Origin: Embleya hyalina
GTDB taxonomy: Bacteria; Actinomycetota; Actinomycetes; Streptomycetales; Streptomycetaceae
Direction: 5' to 3'
NCBI RefSeq assembly: GCF_003967355.1
Contig: NZ_BIFH01000061.1
Span: forward strand, 1 to 62,803
DNA: 62,803 nucleotides
The position numbers were made by a program, and so were the translations under genes. Below the pieces are notes generated by a model. It was not told the DNA's origin and ran no database searches. It saw nothing but the letters and a program-made list of their open reading frames with translations. Positions 28,804-37,934 of this stretch are shown here, piece by piece; position 1 is the stretch's first letter; every line of letters starts with the position of its first letter.

Positions 28804-30393
28804 TCATTTACCGTGGAGTTGGCGCAGGAATTCGTGCGTGGTGGGCAGCTCGGCCAGCAGGTGTCGCCGCCGGGACTCGACCTCGGCGAACAGGTTCTCG
28901 ACACTTTCGATGGAGGCCGGCTTGTATTCCAGGGCGGGCAACACACGATCCGGGAGGTGGCCGAGGCCGGCGAAGATGCACCAGTAGTTCGTGTTGTTCC
29001 AGAAGTTCTTGTTGTCCACTTCGGAATTGCCGTAGTACACTCGCTCGCCGGCCTGCGAGGTGTTCACCGGGAATCCGGCCCGATACAACGAGATCTTCTC
29101 CCGGACGTCGTCGCCGAGCGGAAGCTCCTTGTTGGCCCGCCAAAACTCCGTGTCCGTGCGCGGCGAGAAGTAGAAGTGCGTCTGGATGAAGTCGCGGGTG
29201 AAGTCGAACATGCTCTCCACCTCGCGATTGAAGTGGTCGACCAGGGTCGGGTCGAAGCGCTTGTCCGGAAAGTGCTTGGCGAGTTGGTGCACCGCCGAGT
29301 AGATGAAGTAGATGCCGGTCGACTCGAGCGGTTCGACGAAGCACGAGGCGAGTCCGATGCTCACCACGTTGCGCACCCAGGCCCGGCGGTTGCGGCCGAC
29401 CCGAAAGCGTACGTGGTTGAACGGGGTGCGGTCGGGGTTCAGACCCCACAGGTCGCAGAACTCGCGCGTGGCCTCGTCCTGGCCGGTGAACTTGCTCGAG
29501 TAGACGTAGCCGGTGCCGAAGCGGGTCAGCATCGGGATCTTCCACGTCCAGCCGGAACTCATCGCGATCGCCGAGGTGAACGGCTCGACGCCGTTGGCGG
29601 CGTCGTCGTGCGGGATCGCGGTCGCCACGGCGCTGTCGCACAGCAGTTGGTCGGACATGTCCAGGAACGGCTCTTCCATCGCCTGGTTGATCAACAGGCC
29701 GCGGAAGCCCGAGCAGTCCACGAACAGGTCGCCTTCGAGGAGTCGACCCTCCTTCGTGCGCAGCGCGGTGATGTGGCCCCGCTCGTCGAGGACCGCCTCG
29801 GTCATCTCGTCCCGGACGTGCCGCACACCCTGCTTCTCGGTGGCGAACCGACGCAGGAAGTCCGCGACCAGGTTGGCGTCGAAGTGCCAGGCGTAGCCGG
29901 TGGCCTGGCTGCCGTCGCCGTAGCGCGGGCCCTTCTTGGCGTCGAGCACCTCGGCTTCGGCGAAACACGCGTAGTCGAAGGGCACGTCGGTCTCGCCCCG
30001 CAAGGTGCGCAGGTGCCAGTAGTGCGAGAGCGGGATCCCGTCGTGCTCGGGGAGGTTGGCGAAGTGATGGTAGAAGTGGTCGACGCCGCCGTGGAGTGCG
30101 CGTGGCTGTGCCGCGCCGTTGCCGGGGGTGCGCCAGTTGACGAACCGGATGCCCGCCTTGAAGCTCGCGTTGCACTCGCGCATCCATTCGTCCTCGGGAA
30201 TCCCGAGGTAGTCGAAGAACGCGGACTGCAGGTTCGGCACGGTGGCTTCGCCGACACCTATTCGGGGAATGGTGGGCGCCTCCAGGACCGTGATGTCCAC
30301 GGCACCCTGGAGGGCCTTCCCCAGATACGAGGCGGTCATCCACCCCGCCGTCCCGCCGCCGAGAACGACCAGCCTCTTGATGCGATGGTCCAC
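28804..30393 (-). CDS. flavin-dependent tryptophan halogenase, RebH-like (7-position)
   Basis: A 529-residue halogenase. GGGTAGWM at 12-19, Lys79 in [14 protein letters not shown] (same number as in RebH and PrnA), WTWKIP and EPLESTG are all present, as are [27 protein letters not shown] and [17 protein letters not shown], which match the tryptophan 7-halogenase branch. C7 chlorination is inferred. It starts with GTG at 30393 after an AAGGAGAG ribosome site. It leads the run halogenase 2, reductase, antiporter, halogenase 1, downstream of an AT-rich promoter-like stretch. Confidence 0.92.
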   Translation of the reverse strand: MDHRIKRLVVLGGGTAGWMTASYLGKALQGAVDITVLEAPTIPRIGVGEATVPNLQSAFFDYLGIPEDEWMRECNASFKAGIRFVNWRTPGNGAAQPRALHGGVDHFYHHFANLPEHDGIPLSHYWHLRTLRGETDVPFDYACFAEAEVLDAKKGPRYGDGSQATGYAWHFDANLVADFLRRFATEKQGVRHVRDEMTEAVLDERGHITALRTKEGRLLEGDLFVDCSGFRGLLINQAMEEPFLDMSDQLLCDSAVATAIPHDDAANGVEPFTSAIAMSSGWTWKIPMLTRFGTGYVYSSKFTGQDEATREFCDLWGLNPDRTPFNHVRFRVGRNRRAWVRNVVSIGLASCFVEPLESTGIYFIYSAVHQLAKHFPDKRFDPTLVDHFNREVESMFDFTRDFIQTHFYFSPRTDTEFWRANKELPLGDDVREKISLYRAGFPVNTSQAGERVYYGNSEVDNKNFWNNTNYWCIFAGLGHLPDRVLPALEYKPASIESVENLFAEVESRRRHLLAELPTTHEFLRQLHGK

Positions 30394-30412
30394 GAGTCTC
30401 TCCTTCGGCCTG

Positions 30413-30440
30413 CGGCCGCGGGGTTCGATCCCCGCGGCCG
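30413..30440. promoter_or_regulatory. GC hairpin in halogenase leader
   Basis: A perfect 11-bp stem (30413-30423 with 30430-30440) and 6-base loop, 20 bp upstream of the halogenase 2 start. Just beyond it, about 30462-30486 is the most AT-rich stretch of the intergenic space and is bracketed by CGGCTC and GAGCCG, so it may hold the halogenase operon promoter. Confidence 0.5.
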
Positions 30441-30530
30441 ACCCTGGAGAGCATCCTGTGAGACGGCTCTATATTTTTCCTATGAGCCGGCCCGGACCGA
30501 TGTGCGATCGCTCACCGACGAGGCAATCGG

Positions 30531-31766
30531 CTAACCGTAGGCGCTGGTTCGGGCGAATCGTGGATCGGTGTACTGTTTGGTTTCCGCGACTCGCCACAAG
30601 CGTTCGACGCTTTCCCGAACGTCTTGATGCGAGACATATAGCGGATGGAATCCGAAACGGAGCAGATCCGGCGGCCTACTGTCCGCGACGACGCCCTGCG
30701 GCATCAGGGCGCGAATCATCCCGTAGGCGTGTTCGTGCCGCAGCGAGACGTGCCCACCGCGTCGCTCGGCCGCACGTGGGGTGACCACCTCGAACGCCGG
30801 TTCGTCCGGTAGTTCGTCCACGCAGCGGATGAAGAACGCGGTGAGCGAGAGGCTCTTGTCGCGCAGTTGCTCGACCGCGACGTCGCGGTACACGTCCAGC
30901 GCGGCGTCCAGGGCGACCAACGACAGGATCGCGGGTGTCCCGACCACGGCCCGGGCGATGCCGGCGGCCGGCAGGTACGGGCCACCGGTGGCGAACGGGG
31001 TGACGTGTCCGAGCCAGCCGGCCAGCGGCAGGTCCAGGGCTTGGTGGTGGCGTTCGGCGGCGTACACGAAGGCCGGTGAACCGGGGCCGCCGGACAGGTA
31101 CTTGTAGGTACAGCCCACCGCCAGGTCGACGTCGTGGCGCGCCAATTCGAGCGGCAGCACGCCCACGCCGTGACAGACGTCCCACAGGACGACCGCGCCC
31201 GCGTCGTGCGCCGCCGCGGTGATGCCCGCGATGTCCCACAACTCGCCGGTGCGGTAGTCCACCACCGGGTACGCGGCCACCGCCACGTCGCGGCCGTTTC
31301 GGGCCAACCACCCGGCCGCCTCCCCCGCGGGCACCTCGACCACCCGCAGGCCCAGCAGCCTGGCCGCCGACTCGGCCATGTAGCGGTCGGTGGGAAAGTG
31401 TCGCGGATCGGTCAACAGCACCTGCCGGCCCGGCCGCAACCGGGCCGCCCCGATCAGCGTGTTGAACAACTGCACCGAGGTGGAGTCGCCCACCGCGACC
31501 TGTCCCGGGCCGACCCCGAGCAGGGCGCCGATCCGATCCCCCACCCGGGTGGGCAGTTCCATCCAGTCCACCCAGGAGCGCACCAAATCCTCGCGCCATT
31601 GTCTGTGGATGGTCTCGTGCACCGCGGGGGCGACCGAGGTCGGCAGCGGCCCGAGCGAGTTTCCGTCCAGGTAGATCAGCCCCGGCGGCAGCGCGAACCG
31701 CTCCCGGAAGCCGGCCAACACGTCCTCTGCGTCCAATCGTTCAGCGTCGGTGCGCGTCGTGGGCAT
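30531..31766 (-). CDS. kynU: kynureninase
   Basis: A 411-residue PLP enzyme that splits kynurenine into anthranilate and alanine. LIYLDGNSLGPLP near the start, VGDSTSVQLFNTLIGAA, WDVCHGVGVLPLEL (aspartate contacting PLP) and GCTYKYLSGGPGSPAF (Schiff-base lysine) are classic. It starts at 31766 inside the last 26 bases of the SARP gene, so the two are transcribed together. With the upstream enzymes it should give chlorinated anthranilate. Confidence 0.93.
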   Translation of the reverse strand: MPTTRTDAERLDAEDVLAGFRERFALPPGLIYLDGNSLGPLPTSVAPAVHETIHRQWREDLVRSWVDWMELPTRVGDRIGALLGVGPGQVAVGDSTSVQLFNTLIGAARLRPGRQVLLTDPRHFPTDRYMAESAARLLGLRVVEVPAGEAAGWLARNGRDVAVAAYPVVDYRTGELWDIAGITAAAHDAGAVVLWDVCHGVGVLPLELARHDVDLAVGCTYKYLSGGPGSPAFVYAAERHHQALDLPLAGWLGHVTPFATGGPYLPAAGIARAVVGTPAILSLVALDAALDVYRDVAVEQLRDKSLSLTAFFIRCVDELPDEPAFEVVTPRAAERRGGHVSLRHEHAYGMIRALMPQGVVADSRPPDLLRFGFHPLYVSHQDVRESVERLWRVAETKQYTDPRFARTSAYG

Positions 31767-33996
31767 GTGCCTGCCTCCGTCGATTCCGGGATGCGATGCG
31801 CGCCGCGCCCAGCGCCGGTGCGACCGGGAGCACCCGGTCCTCGGAATAGGCGCAGCGATCCAGGAAACGGGCCATGTTCTGGCCCAACTCCCAGGCGCAG
31901 GAAGATTTTCCGGCCCCTCGTGCCTGTCGGAACAGGGCGATCAGGGCGCTCTTCTCGTCCTCCAACCAGTGTTCGCCCTCACGCACGGGGGCGGCTTGCG
32001 CCGCGTACCCGCGGTGCACCCAGGCGGTCAACGCCCGGTCCAGGACGGCGGCGAGCTCCGGCGCGGTGGCCACTTCGAGGTCGGCGGCCTCGCGGCCGAA
32101 TATCCGCACCAGACGGTGCAGCCGATAGCGCGTCGTGGTCCCACCCGCGCCGGGGACGAAGGAGAGCAGTCGGGCGTCCACCAACGTCTCCAGTACGTCC
32201 TCGACCTGGTCGTGGGGCAGCCGCAGAATCTCGGCGGCGGCCCACGACGGGAAGTCGGGCACGTCCAGGTGGGAGAGCAGGCACAGGGCCCGCCGCGCGT
32301 GCGGAGCCAGCTCGCGATAGCTCTGCCGGATCCCCGATCGAACGTCCAGGTCCGAGGTGCGCAACTCGTCCAGCCGGCCGCGCTCCGCGGCCAGCCGGAC
32401 CACGAGCGAGGCCACTTGCCAGTGCGGTCTCGCGTGCAGGCGAACGGCCGCGATCCGCACCGCGAGCGGTAGACCGCCGCACAACTCGACCAGCCGGCGG
32501 GCCATTTCGCGCTCGGCCCGGATCCGGGCCTCCCCCGAGACCCGGGACAGCAGTTCCAATCCCTCGTCCATGGACAGCGGGCCCGGTTCGATCAGGCTGA
32601 CTCCGTCCAGGGCGGTCGGCGAGTGGCGACTGGTGATCAGTACCCGGCAACCGGTGGCGCCGGGTAACAGTGGTCGGATCTGGCTCTCGTCCCGCGCGTT
32701 GTCGAGCAGAATCAGCATCCGTCGGCCGGCGAGCCTGCTGCGGTAGAGCTGGACGCGTTCCTCGATCGAATCGGGGATCGCCCACTCGTCGATGCGCAGC
32801 GCGCGCAGGAACCAGCCGAGAACCTGCCTCGGATCCTTGGGACGTTCGTCGAGACCGCCGAGATCCACGTGGAGTTGACCGTCGGGGAAGACGTCCAGGC
32901 ACCGGTAGGCGGCCCGCATCGCGAGCGCGGTCTTGCCGATGCCGGCCATCCCGGTGATCGCCACCGGTCTGCTCGGCGCACGGGCCGGCCGGTGCGCGTG
33001 GTCCGACTCCCCGGAGGCCGCCGGGGCCGCCGAGCCCGCCCGCAACAGGGTCTCGATCACTCGGAGTTCGCTGTTTCGGCCGGTGAAGTCGACGATGTCG
33101 GGCGCCAGCATGGCCGGCCGCAGCCGACTCCACGCGCTGGTGGTGACCACCCGTGCGCCGGCCCCGTCCGCGGTGCGCCCGAGTGTGGGATCACCGTCCA
33201 GAATCCCCCGAAAGACGGTGTTCATCGCTTGGCCCGGGTCCACCCCGAGTTGCTCGGCCAGCACGTGCCGGCCCTGCTGGTAGATCTCCAGCGCGTCGGC
33301 CTGTCGATCGCTGCGGTACAGCGCGATCATCAGGTAGGTGCGCATGCGCTCGCGCACCGGGTGGCCCTCCACCAGTGCGGTCAACTCGGGCACGAGCCGC
33401 GCGTGCAGGCCGAGTTCCATGTCGGCCTCGATCCGGGCCTCCAGCGCCCGCATCCGTGCCTCTTCCAGCCACGGGCCGTCGTTGGCGGCCAGGAACTCGG
33501 TCACGTTCGCCAGGGCCGGGCCGCGCCACAGCCGCAAGGCGGCCGACAGATGCCGTGAGGCGTCCTCGAACCGCCGGTCGGTCAGGGCCGCTTGGCCTAC
33601 TCGGCTGAGTCGCTCGAACTCCTCGTGGTCGCAGCGGGCCGGACCCAGCGAAAGCGCGTAGCCGGGTTGGCGCCGCACGATGTAGGTACCGGCCGGGCCG
33701 AGCAGTTTGCGCAGCCGCGAGATGTACGTGTAGATCTGTGAACTCGCGGTGGCGGGCGGTCGGTCGCCCCAGAGGTAGCTGCTCATCCGAGCGTCGGACA
33801 GCACCGTCCCGTGGGCCAGGAGCAGGCCCGCCAAAGCCGTGCTGGGTTTGGTTCCGTCGAACGTGGTCTCGATTCCCCCTCTGTACATCGTCACCGGCCC
33901 GAGGATTCGAATTTCCATCCGGTCCTCGGGGTCGCATCCCGTGCTGTGCGAGATCGTCCCCGTCGTCTCGTAATAATGCTTCGAGAGATCAAGCAT
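31741..33996 (-). CDS. SARP-family activator with NB-ARC domain
   Basis: A 751-residue activator. It has an OmpR-type DNA-binding domain (MEIRILGPVTMYRGG to QPGYALSLG), an activation domain (EEFERLSRVGQ to VFRGILDG) and an NB-ARC ATPase with Walker A ITGMAGIGKTALAM and MLILLDNARDE. It lacks the long TPR tail of its partner at 21612-24995. The ATG at 33996 has a GGGGAGG ribosome site; an internal Met 26 residues on is the alternative. Codon 444 is TTA (32665-32667), so bldA-dependent translation is likely. It heads the kynureninase-halogenase side of the cluster and is its probable pathway activator. Confidence 0.88.
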   Translation of the reverse strand: MLDLSKHYYETTGTISHSTGCDPEDRMEIRILGPVTMYRGGIETTFDGTKPSTALAGLLLAHGTVLSDARMSSYLWGDRPPATASSQIYTYISRLRKLLGPAGTYIVRRQPGYALSLGPARCDHEEFERLSRVGQAALTDRRFEDASRHLSAALRLWRGPALANVTEFLAANDGPWLEEARMRALEARIEADMELGLHARLVPELTALVEGHPVRERMRTYLMIALYRSDRQADALEIYQQGRHVLAEQLGVDPGQAMNTVFRGILDGDPTLGRTADGAGARVVTTSAWSRLRPAMLAPDIVDFTGRNSELRVIETLLRAGSAAPAASGESDHAHRPARAPSRPVAITGMAGIGKTALAMRAAYRCLDVFPDGQLHVDLGGLDERPKDPRQVLGWFLRALRIDEWAIPDSIEERVQLYRSRLAGRRMLILLDNARDESQIRPLLPGATGCRVLITSRHSPTALDGVSLIEPGPLSMDEGLELLSRVSGEARIRAEREMARRLVELCGGLPLAVRIAAVRLHARPHWQVASLVVRLAAERGRLDELRTSDLDVRSGIRQSYRELAPHARRALCLLSHLDVPDFPSWAAAEILRLPHDQVEDVLETLVDARLLSFVPGAGGTTTRYRLHRLVRIFGREAADLEVATAPELAAVLDRALTAWVHRGYAAQAAPVREGEHWLEDEKSALIALFRQARGAGKSSCAWELGQNMARFLDRCAYSEDRVLPVAPALGAARIASRNRRRQAHAHDAHRR

Positions 33997-34545
33997 GCCT
34001 AGCCTCCCCGCAGACTTTCAGCGTCAGCAGCTTGGCACGCTATGGACGGGACCCCCGGCGCACCAGTCGATATTCGCCGACTGACCGATTTCGACACGGC
34101 CGCCGGCCCCGACGACGGATAGCACTCAAACGCCTTGGAGTTTCCATGACAAAATGAAAATGAGGTTCATTCAGCCACAAATATCATCGAACCGCCTGAA
34201 CCTCGCATGGCGAATTTCCCTCACAGATCCCACCGGTTCACCCTGCGGCATCGCGAATCCCCAACCCGCCAGGGGGAGTTACCACCTCTCCCCACCCCGG
34301 CCACCTCGACCGAACCGGGTCCGGCCCGTGGGGGTCGTGGCGGGGCCCTCGTTCGCTGTGCGTCCGCAACAGACACGCGAAACCCCGGTCGAGCGCGCCG
34401 AGTTCGGAGGCCATCCCCTCGACGCCGTCGGCGTCGATCGGGAATTCACTCGGCCGGCCGACTTCACCCGGGGCCACCGGTCGGCTTCGAGCCATCGGAA
34501 TCAACGATGAACCCCAGCGACCAACGACAGTAAAAGGAAAACGTC
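33997..34545. promoter_or_regulatory. upstream region of SARP gene, AT-richer
   Basis: This 549-bp gap is clearly less GC-rich than its surroundings at about 34130-34200. It contains an 8-bp inverted repeat GAGGTTCA/TGAACCTC (34162-34169 and 34197-34204) and, between the arms, a GGTTC-like repeat. It probably holds the SARP promoter and an operator. No gene was recognised. Confidence 0.4.
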
Positions 34546-34655
34546 ATGCGCACTCGACGTGCCCTGGTCGGCTTGACCTTGGGCGCCACGCTCGCCCTCC
34601 AGGGCATGGGCGCGACGGGAGGGCAACGCGTACCGGGCGGGGGCGTGGCGGGCCG
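34546..34655 (+). pseudogene. decapitated secreted protein (signal peptide only)
   Basis: An AAAAGGAAA ribosome site and ATG at 34546 open a frame whose first 27 residues are a good signal peptide: MRTRRALVGL, then TLGATLALQG, then MGATGG. After about 35 residues the frame runs into the 3' end of the opposite-strand gene ending at 34656 and becomes antisense noise. I read this as the 5' remnant of an exported protein whose body was removed by a rearrangement. Confidence 0.45.
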
Positions 34656-37085
34656 TCAGCCGGTCGCCCCGCGGGTCGTCATGCGCTCCGCTGTTTCGAG
34701 GAGTTCGAGCAGCGTGCCGGTGAAGTCCGGGAGCAGCGCCGCAGCCGCCGCCCAGGCGTCGGGGTTGTCGCGGAGGGTGTCACGAACCGCGCAGCGGGTC
34801 GCGCCGCCGTCCGCCGCGACGTCGGCGTCCGCATGGGCGTAGAGGAGCAGAGCGGCGCGTGCCGGGATGCGGGCGGCGATGTGGAAGCCGTCGCCGTACA
34901 CGTCGCGGGCGAGGGCACCGAGCGGGCGGTACACCACCGCCAGTGCCGGCCGCAGCGCCGCCTCGACGACCTCGGCCGGGTGCCCCAGGCCCGCACCGTG
35001 GGTCGCCAGTACCGTCGTGTTCCAGGACGTGGTCAGCCGGCCCGCCTGCCGCGCGGCCGCCAACGCCGCCCAGTCGGCGGGGCTCGGTGGGCCCCACTCC
35101 ATCAGGAAGTTCACCTGGTTGTGCTGCTCGGAGCCCGGCCCGGACCCGGCCATCGCGTCGACGAGTAGTTGCGGCGGATGCTCGCGGGCGCACGTGGCTC
35201 GGAACCCGGCCGGTCCTTCCGGCGCGTGCAGCGCCCGGCGGATCGTGGCCGAGTCGGCGCTCACGGGGCGGCGGGTCCATCGCTGCGCGGCGGGTGTCCG
35301 TTCCGGAGCGAACTCGTCGAGGAGCAGCTCGACATGGCCCGGCCCGTGGGACTCCCACAGCGCGGAGACGATCCGGGCCCACAGCGCGGTGGTGCGCGGC
35401 GTGTAGGCCCGCAGCCCGGTCCGGACGGCCACCGGGTTCCCCGAGACCATCGCGGCCGACGCCCACGAAAAGGGGGACTTCGGGCGGGTGGTGGGGAGGT
35501 ACGCGGCGACGGCGTCGGCGACGGGCAGCGCGCCGGGGCGGCCGGTGCGGTCGCGGCCGGACAGGACGCGCAGGCGCTGCGCGTAGGTCAGATCGGCGTG
35601 TGTGTACAGGGCGGCGTTGACCCGCGGATCGTCGAGGCCGAGCAGGCGGGCGACGGAGGCCCGGGTAAGCCTGCCGCAGGCCGCCTCGGCGGCGACGGCC
35701 GTACCTGCGCGCGTCTCGATGACCAGGTCGTGTAGTTCGCCGGAGCGGTGGTCGGCCAGGAGCGCGCGCAGCAGCGCGACGTCGAGGTGTTCGAGGACCC
35801 GGTTCTGGTGCTGCGGCGCGAGGTGCGGGAACAGGGCGCGCAACAGCGGGTACCTGTCGCGTTCTTCGTCGACACTCGGCCAGTCGGCCGGGTGCTCCGG
35901 TGTCGGCTCGGGCTCGGCCGCCGCGGTCGGGCCGGCCGCATCGTCCACCGCGCCGACGACGGTCACCTGCGCCGCCGTGCCGGTGTACGCGAGGCGCCGC
36001 CACGCTCGGGGGTCCCCGCCCAGACGGGCGGCCTGCGCGCGCAACGCCTCGCGTACGGCCGGCGATTCCTGTGGTAGCGCCGCCGCGACCTCATGCGCGG
36101 GGGTGAGGGCCGCGAGGACCTGCCGCGCGTCGAGGGCGCCGCTCTCGAGGTGGCGCCGCAGCGCGGACCGCCACTCGTCCGAATATTGCCGCAGCCCGGG
36201 CCTGCGGAACATGTCGAGGGGTATGCGCCGTGCGACGGCGAGGGTCTCCCAAGGGCTCCTGTCGAAGAGCCGGTCCAGCAGGTTCGCAGGACAGTCGGCG
36301 CGAGCGGCCAGGAACGCGAGGACACGATCGTCCAGTCGGCCGAGGGCTCGGTGCTCGCGTACGACCGCCCAGTCGAGCGGCCCTTCGGTGAGGGAAGCGG
36401 CCACTTGGGCCTCCACCCCACCAGCGCGCGACAGTTCCGCGACGCTCCTGGACGCGGGGATGTACCCGGCGGCGAGGAGCCGCCGCAACGTCCGGCCGGT
36501 GGTGTCGGCTGCGGCGTAGTCCTCCGGCGGCCGGATCATGGCGTAGGCCAACTCCCGGAACGCCGTGGCGCGCAGGGTTGGCAGCCGGGTCGTCAGCGCG
36601 GGCACCAGGTCGATGATCGCGGGCGCGTACTCCAGTGTCGGGCCGGCCCCGTCGGTCCATTCCTCGAACACCCGCGCCCGGTAGTCCAGGCCGGGCCCGA
36701 GGAGGTGCGAGGCCACCAGTCCGTCGTCGGCGAACCAGTGGGGATCGGCCGGGTCGGCGGACCCGAGCACGGCCTCGCGTACCAGGTCCGAACCCCCGTC
36801 GGGGAAACTCCCGCGGAACAGCGCGGCCGCCAACCTTGCGTCGCCGCGGCGTGCGAGCCGCAGCCGTACCGGCACGGGCGTGTACGGCAGACGGGCGAGC
36901 GCGAGCGTCACCGCAGGATGGTCGGACGCGGCCGCGGTGTCCACGAGTTCGGGCAGTGGCACGCGCGACGCCGTCAACGCGGCGGCGCACAGCTCGGGCA
37001 TCCGCCGCACGGCCGCGTCGAGGCCGTCGCGATCGGCGAAGCCGAGCAGCACACCGAGCGCCACGTCCGGGGAGCGATCGTCCAT
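34656..37085 (-). CDS. large helical-repeat protein, unknown function
   Basis: An 809-residue cytosolic protein dominated by Leu/Ala/Arg helices in a loose repeating pattern, as in HEAT or leucine-rich-variant repeats (for example LVPALTTRLPTLRATAFREL, then LDDRVLAFLAARADCPANLL and LLDRLFDRSPWETLAVARRI). The central PTAAAEPEPTPEHPADWPSV is a linker. It has no enzyme motif. It starts at 37085, three bases after the stop of the DUF4013-like gene, and follows a TerD-vWA gene on the same strand, so it may be a scaffold in a stress or defence assembly. That role is inferred. Confidence 0.7.
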   Translation of the reverse strand: MDDRSPDVALGVLLGFADRDGLDAAVRRMPELCAAALTASRVPLPELVDTAAASDHPAVTLALARLPYTPVPVRLRLARRGDARLAAALFRGSFPDGGSDLVREAVLGSADPADPHWFADDGLVASHLLGPGLDYRARVFEEWTDGAGPTLEYAPAIIDLVPALTTRLPTLRATAFRELAYAMIRPPEDYAAADTTGRTLRRLLAAGYIPASRSVAELSRAGGVEAQVAASLTEGPLDWAVVREHRALGRLDDRVLAFLAARADCPANLLDRLFDRSPWETLAVARRIPLDMFRRPGLRQYSDEWRSALRRHLESGALDARQVLAALTPAHEVAAALPQESPAVREALRAQAARLGGDPRAWRRLAYTGTAAQVTVVGAVDDAAGPTAAAEPEPTPEHPADWPSVDEERDRYPLLRALFPHLAPQHQNRVLEHLDVALLRALLADHRSGELHDLVIETRAGTAVAAEAACGRLTRASVARLLGLDDPRVNAALYTHADLTYAQRLRVLSGRDRTGRPGALPVADAVAAYLPTTRPKSPFSWASAAMVSGNPVAVRTGLRAYTPRTTALWARIVSALWESHGPGHVELLLDEFAPERTPAAQRWTRRPVSADSATIRRALHAPEGPAGFRATCAREHPPQLLVDAMAGSGPGSEQHNQVNFLMEWGPPSPADWAALAAARQAGRLTTSWNTTVLATHGAGLGHPAEVVEAALRPALAVVYRPLGALARDVYGDGFHIAARIPARAALLLYAHADADVAADGGATRCAVRDTLRDNPDAWAAAAALLPDFTGTLLELLETAERMTTRGATG

Positions 37086-37087
37086 GC

Positions 37088-37765
37088 CTACTCGACCTCA
37101 TTCGTCTCGGTGTGCACAAGCAACGGAGGTTCCGCCCCGGCCGGGCCGAGCTGATGGGTGTCGGTGAACACCGTCGCGAAGCCGAACCCCGCCACCTGCC
37201 AGAACCACACGCTCGTGACCAGGAAACCGACCCCGACGGCCAGGAGGCCCAGTACGGACACCGCCAGGCCGGCCAACGCGATGCCCCACGCCCGCCAATA
37301 GGCCGCACCGCAGGCGGCCACCCGGCGCAGCGCCCGGACCGGATCGAACAACTCGCAGGCGTCGAAGGCAACGCAGTAGTGGGTCATGAACCCGGGAATC
37401 GCGGCGATCGCCGCAAGGAGGAACACACCCCCGACGACCGCGACAGGGACGCTGCCCCAGAAGAGTCCGGCCGCCGTCAGCAGGCCGCCGGGCGCGGTGT
37501 AGCCGATCATCGCGGCAGCGGTGACCAGTCCGTGCCGCAGCAGGCGTCCGGGGTGCCGCCAGGCCGGGAATCCCGGCCGACCGTGCTGGAGCCGATGGAC
37601 CACCTCCACGCGGTGGCCCAGGTTGAGCAGCCATCCGACGACGGGTACCAACAGCCATGCCGCGCCGATCAACACGTCGGTCCGCGCGGCGCGATCCGCG
37701 ATCGGGAACCGAAACGAGGTACACAGCCGCAGCGGCGCGTTCAGGCTGACCGGGTTGTTCGACAT
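37088..37765 (-). CDS. DUF4013-like membrane protein
   Basis: A 225-residue integral membrane protein with about four to five hydrophobic segments: VLIGAAWLLVPVVGWLLNLG, then LVTAAAMIGYTAPGGLLTAAG, VAVVGGVFLLAAIAAIPGFM and ALAGLAVSVLGLLAVGVGFL. The motif PVVGWLLNLGHRVEV resembles DUF4013 proteins. Its function is unknown. It lies between the TerD-vWA gene and the 809-residue gene, and is translationally close to the latter. Confidence 0.7.
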   Translation of the reverse strand: MSNNPVSLNAPLRLCTSFRFPIADRAARTDVLIGAAWLLVPVVGWLLNLGHRVEVVHRLQHGRPGFPAWRHPGRLLRHGLVTAAAMIGYTAPGGLLTAAGLFWGSVPVAVVGGVFLLAAIAAIPGFMTHYCVAFDACELFDPVRALRRVAACGAAYWRAWGIALAGLAVSVLGLLAVGVGFLVTSVWFWQVAGFGFATVFTDTHQLGPAGAEPPLLVHTETNEVE

Positions 37766-37934
37766 GAGGGCCGTAGGCTACCTGCCGGCCGGGTGGTTCA
37801 GGCGGGGGTGCCGGTTGGTGCGCCGTCACGCCGGACGCACCATGACGCCGACGACGGCCGCTCCGCCCGGCCGATCCGCCGCCGCACGGCGGGCCCGACT
37901 CGGCCGGTTGCGCGCGGTGGCGGCACCGGCGCGG

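Noticed and set aside
28808-30454. 548-residue alternative frame on the minus strand
   Set aside because: It is a frame-shifted reading of the RebH-like halogenase gene, Arg-rich throughout.
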